A stretch of DNA of 64,000 nt, from positions 558,001 through 622,000 of the forward strand of contig NZ_CP012831.1 of assembly GCF_001307275.1 (NCBI RefSeq). Reading direction: 5' to 3'. The position numbers were made by a program, and so were the translations under genes. Numbering within the stretch: position 1 is the first letter of the stretch; each line of letters begins with the position of its first letter. Source of the DNA: Pseudomonas fluorescens. Its GTDB lineage: Bacteria; Pseudomonadota; Gammaproteobacteria; Pseudomonadales; Pseudomonadaceae. This document shows, in pieces, positions 63,094 to 64,000 of this stretch. The notes beneath the pieces are model-generated. The model worked only from the letters and a program-made list of their open reading frames with translations. It ran no database searches and was not told the origin of the DNA.

Positions 63094-64000
63094 TCAGACC
63101 GCCGCCTGACCCTCGGCCAGGAAGAACCAGGTTTCCAGCACCGAGTCGGGGTTCAACGAAACGCTTTCGATGCCCTGCTCCATCAGCCACTTGGCCAGGT
63201 CCGGGTGGTCCGAAGGCCCCTGGCCGCAGATGCCGATGTACTTGCCGGCCTTGTTGCAGGCGGCGATGGCATTGGCCAGCAGCTTCTTGACCGCCGGGTT
63301 CCGCTCGTCGAACAGGTGAGCGATGATCCCGGAATCGCGGTCCAGGCCCAGGGTCAGCTGGGTCAGGTCGTTGGAACCGATGGAGAAACCGTCGAAAAAC
63401 TCGAGGAACTCTTCAGCCAGGATGGCGTTGGACGGCAGTTCGCACATCATGATCACGCGCAGGCCATTGTCGCCACGGGCCAGGCCGTTTTCCGCCAGCA
63501 GGTCGACGACCTGGCTCGCTTCGCCCAGGGTCCGCACGAACGGCACCATGATCTCGACGTTGGTCAGGCCCATCTCGTTGCGCACGCGCTTGAGGGCGCG
63601 GCACTCGAGTTCGAAGCAGTCGCGGAACGATTCGCTGATATAGCGCGACGCACCACGGAAGCCCAGCATCGGGTTCTCTTCTTCCGGCTCGTAGAGCTTG
63701 CCGCCGATCAGGTTGGCGTATTCGTTGGACTTGAAGTCCGACAGGCGCACGATGACCTTTTTCGGCCAGAACGCCGCCGCCAGGGTGCTGATGCCTTCCA
63801 CCAGCTTCTCGACGTAGAAACCGACCGGATCGTTGTAGCCGGCAATGCGCTTGTCGACGCTGTCCTTGATTTCCTGGGGCAGGCCGTCGTAGTTCAGCAG
63901 TGCCTTGGGGTGCACGCCGATCATGCGGTTGATGATGAACTCCAGGCGGGCCAGGCCCACACCGGCGTTCGGCAACTGCGCGAAGTCGAAGGCGCGGTCC
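63094..64000 (-). CDS. ppsA: Phosphoenolpyruvate synthase (3' part, cut by window edge)
   Basis: The last 302 codons of PpsA, which makes PEP from pyruvate and ATP in gluconeogenesis. PEP-utilising enzyme C-terminal motifs are visible: [40 protein letters not shown] and the catalytic Cys region [20 protein letters not shown]. The frame is open to base 64000; the start is outside the window. Confidence 0.95.
   Translation of the reverse strand, partial: DRAFDFAQLPNAGVGLARLEFIINRMIGVHPKALLNYDGLPQEIKDSVDKRIAGYNDPVGFYVEKLVEGISTLAAAFWPKKVIVRLSDFKSNEYANLIGGKLYEPEEENPMLGFRGASRYISESFRDCFELECRALKRVRNEMGLTNVEIMVPFVRTLGEASQVVDLLAENGLARGDNGLRVIMMCELPSNAILAEEFLEFFDGFSIGSNDLTQLTLGLDRDSGIIAHLFDERNPAVKKLLANAIAACNKAGKYIGICGQGPSDHPDLAKWLMEQGIESVSLNPDSVLETWFFLAEGQAAV

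Overview
This 64-kb window is a Pseudomonas chromosome segment, most likely from the P. fluorescens group (P. corrugata/P. brassicacearum-like lineages are a good guess). Three things point there: GC-rich coding sequence, gene blocks in the order known from pseudomonads (smc-xdh-guaD, yggL-dacB-rlmL-rmf-pyrD, nas/nir-cobA-oprF-sigX-cmpX-crfX-cmaX-ppsA), and many intergenic inverted REP pairs of the GTGGGAGCGAGCTTGCTCGC type. No rRNA, tRNA, transposase, integrase or CRISPR array was seen.

Layout. 1-1002: 5' part of smc (minus strand). 1004-10604: purine catabolism (GntR regulator, xdhABC, guaD, second GntR regulator, BenE-type transporter). 10774-18909: housekeeping genes (yggL, dacB, a membrane diguanylate cyclase, rlmKL, rmf). 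18910-19929: pyrD. 20026-44742: a 25-kb, entirely minus-strand Inv/Mxi/Spa (SPI-1-class) type III secretion system. Its gene order from invF is: invF, sctC, sctW, sctV, sctN, sctO, sctP, sctQ, sctR, sctS, sctT, sctU, sicA, sctE, sctB, sctA, iacP, hilA-like, iagB, sctD, sctF, sctI, sctJ, sctK, sctL, an orgC-position gene and one unrecognised multi-hydrophobic gene that is the best effector candidate. 44988-57130: nitrate assimilation (nasS, nasT, nasA, a PP2C-kinase fusion, nirB, nirD, nitrate reductase, cobA). 57347-62936: oprF, sigX, cmpX, crfX, cmaX, an RraA-like gene and an alpha/beta hydrolase. 63094-64000: 3' part of ppsA.

How it works together. The secretion cluster encodes the basal body, needle, export apparatus, ATPase complex, gatekeeper, three translocators with their chaperone, an acyl carrier protein, a lytic transglycosylase and two regulators (HilA-like, InvF-like). 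Several genes overlap by 4-29 nt. sctQ has an internal Shine-Dalgarno and ATG that would give a separate SPOA-domain protein. No invB, invH, sptP, sicP or sipA homologue is visible.

The nitrate genes appear doubly controlled. nasS, nasA and nirB each have a GG-N10-GC (sigma-54) promoter. nasA and nirB then have leaders with hexaloop hairpins (A at loop position 1, G at position 4) followed by intrinsic terminators, which is the target architecture of ANTAR proteins such as the NasT encoded here. Downstream of nasT the gene's 3' end and a REP arm are tandemly repeated three times with a 22-base C tract.

All coordinates, motifs and hairpins were read by eye; family names come from recognising protein motifs and gene order, not from database searches.
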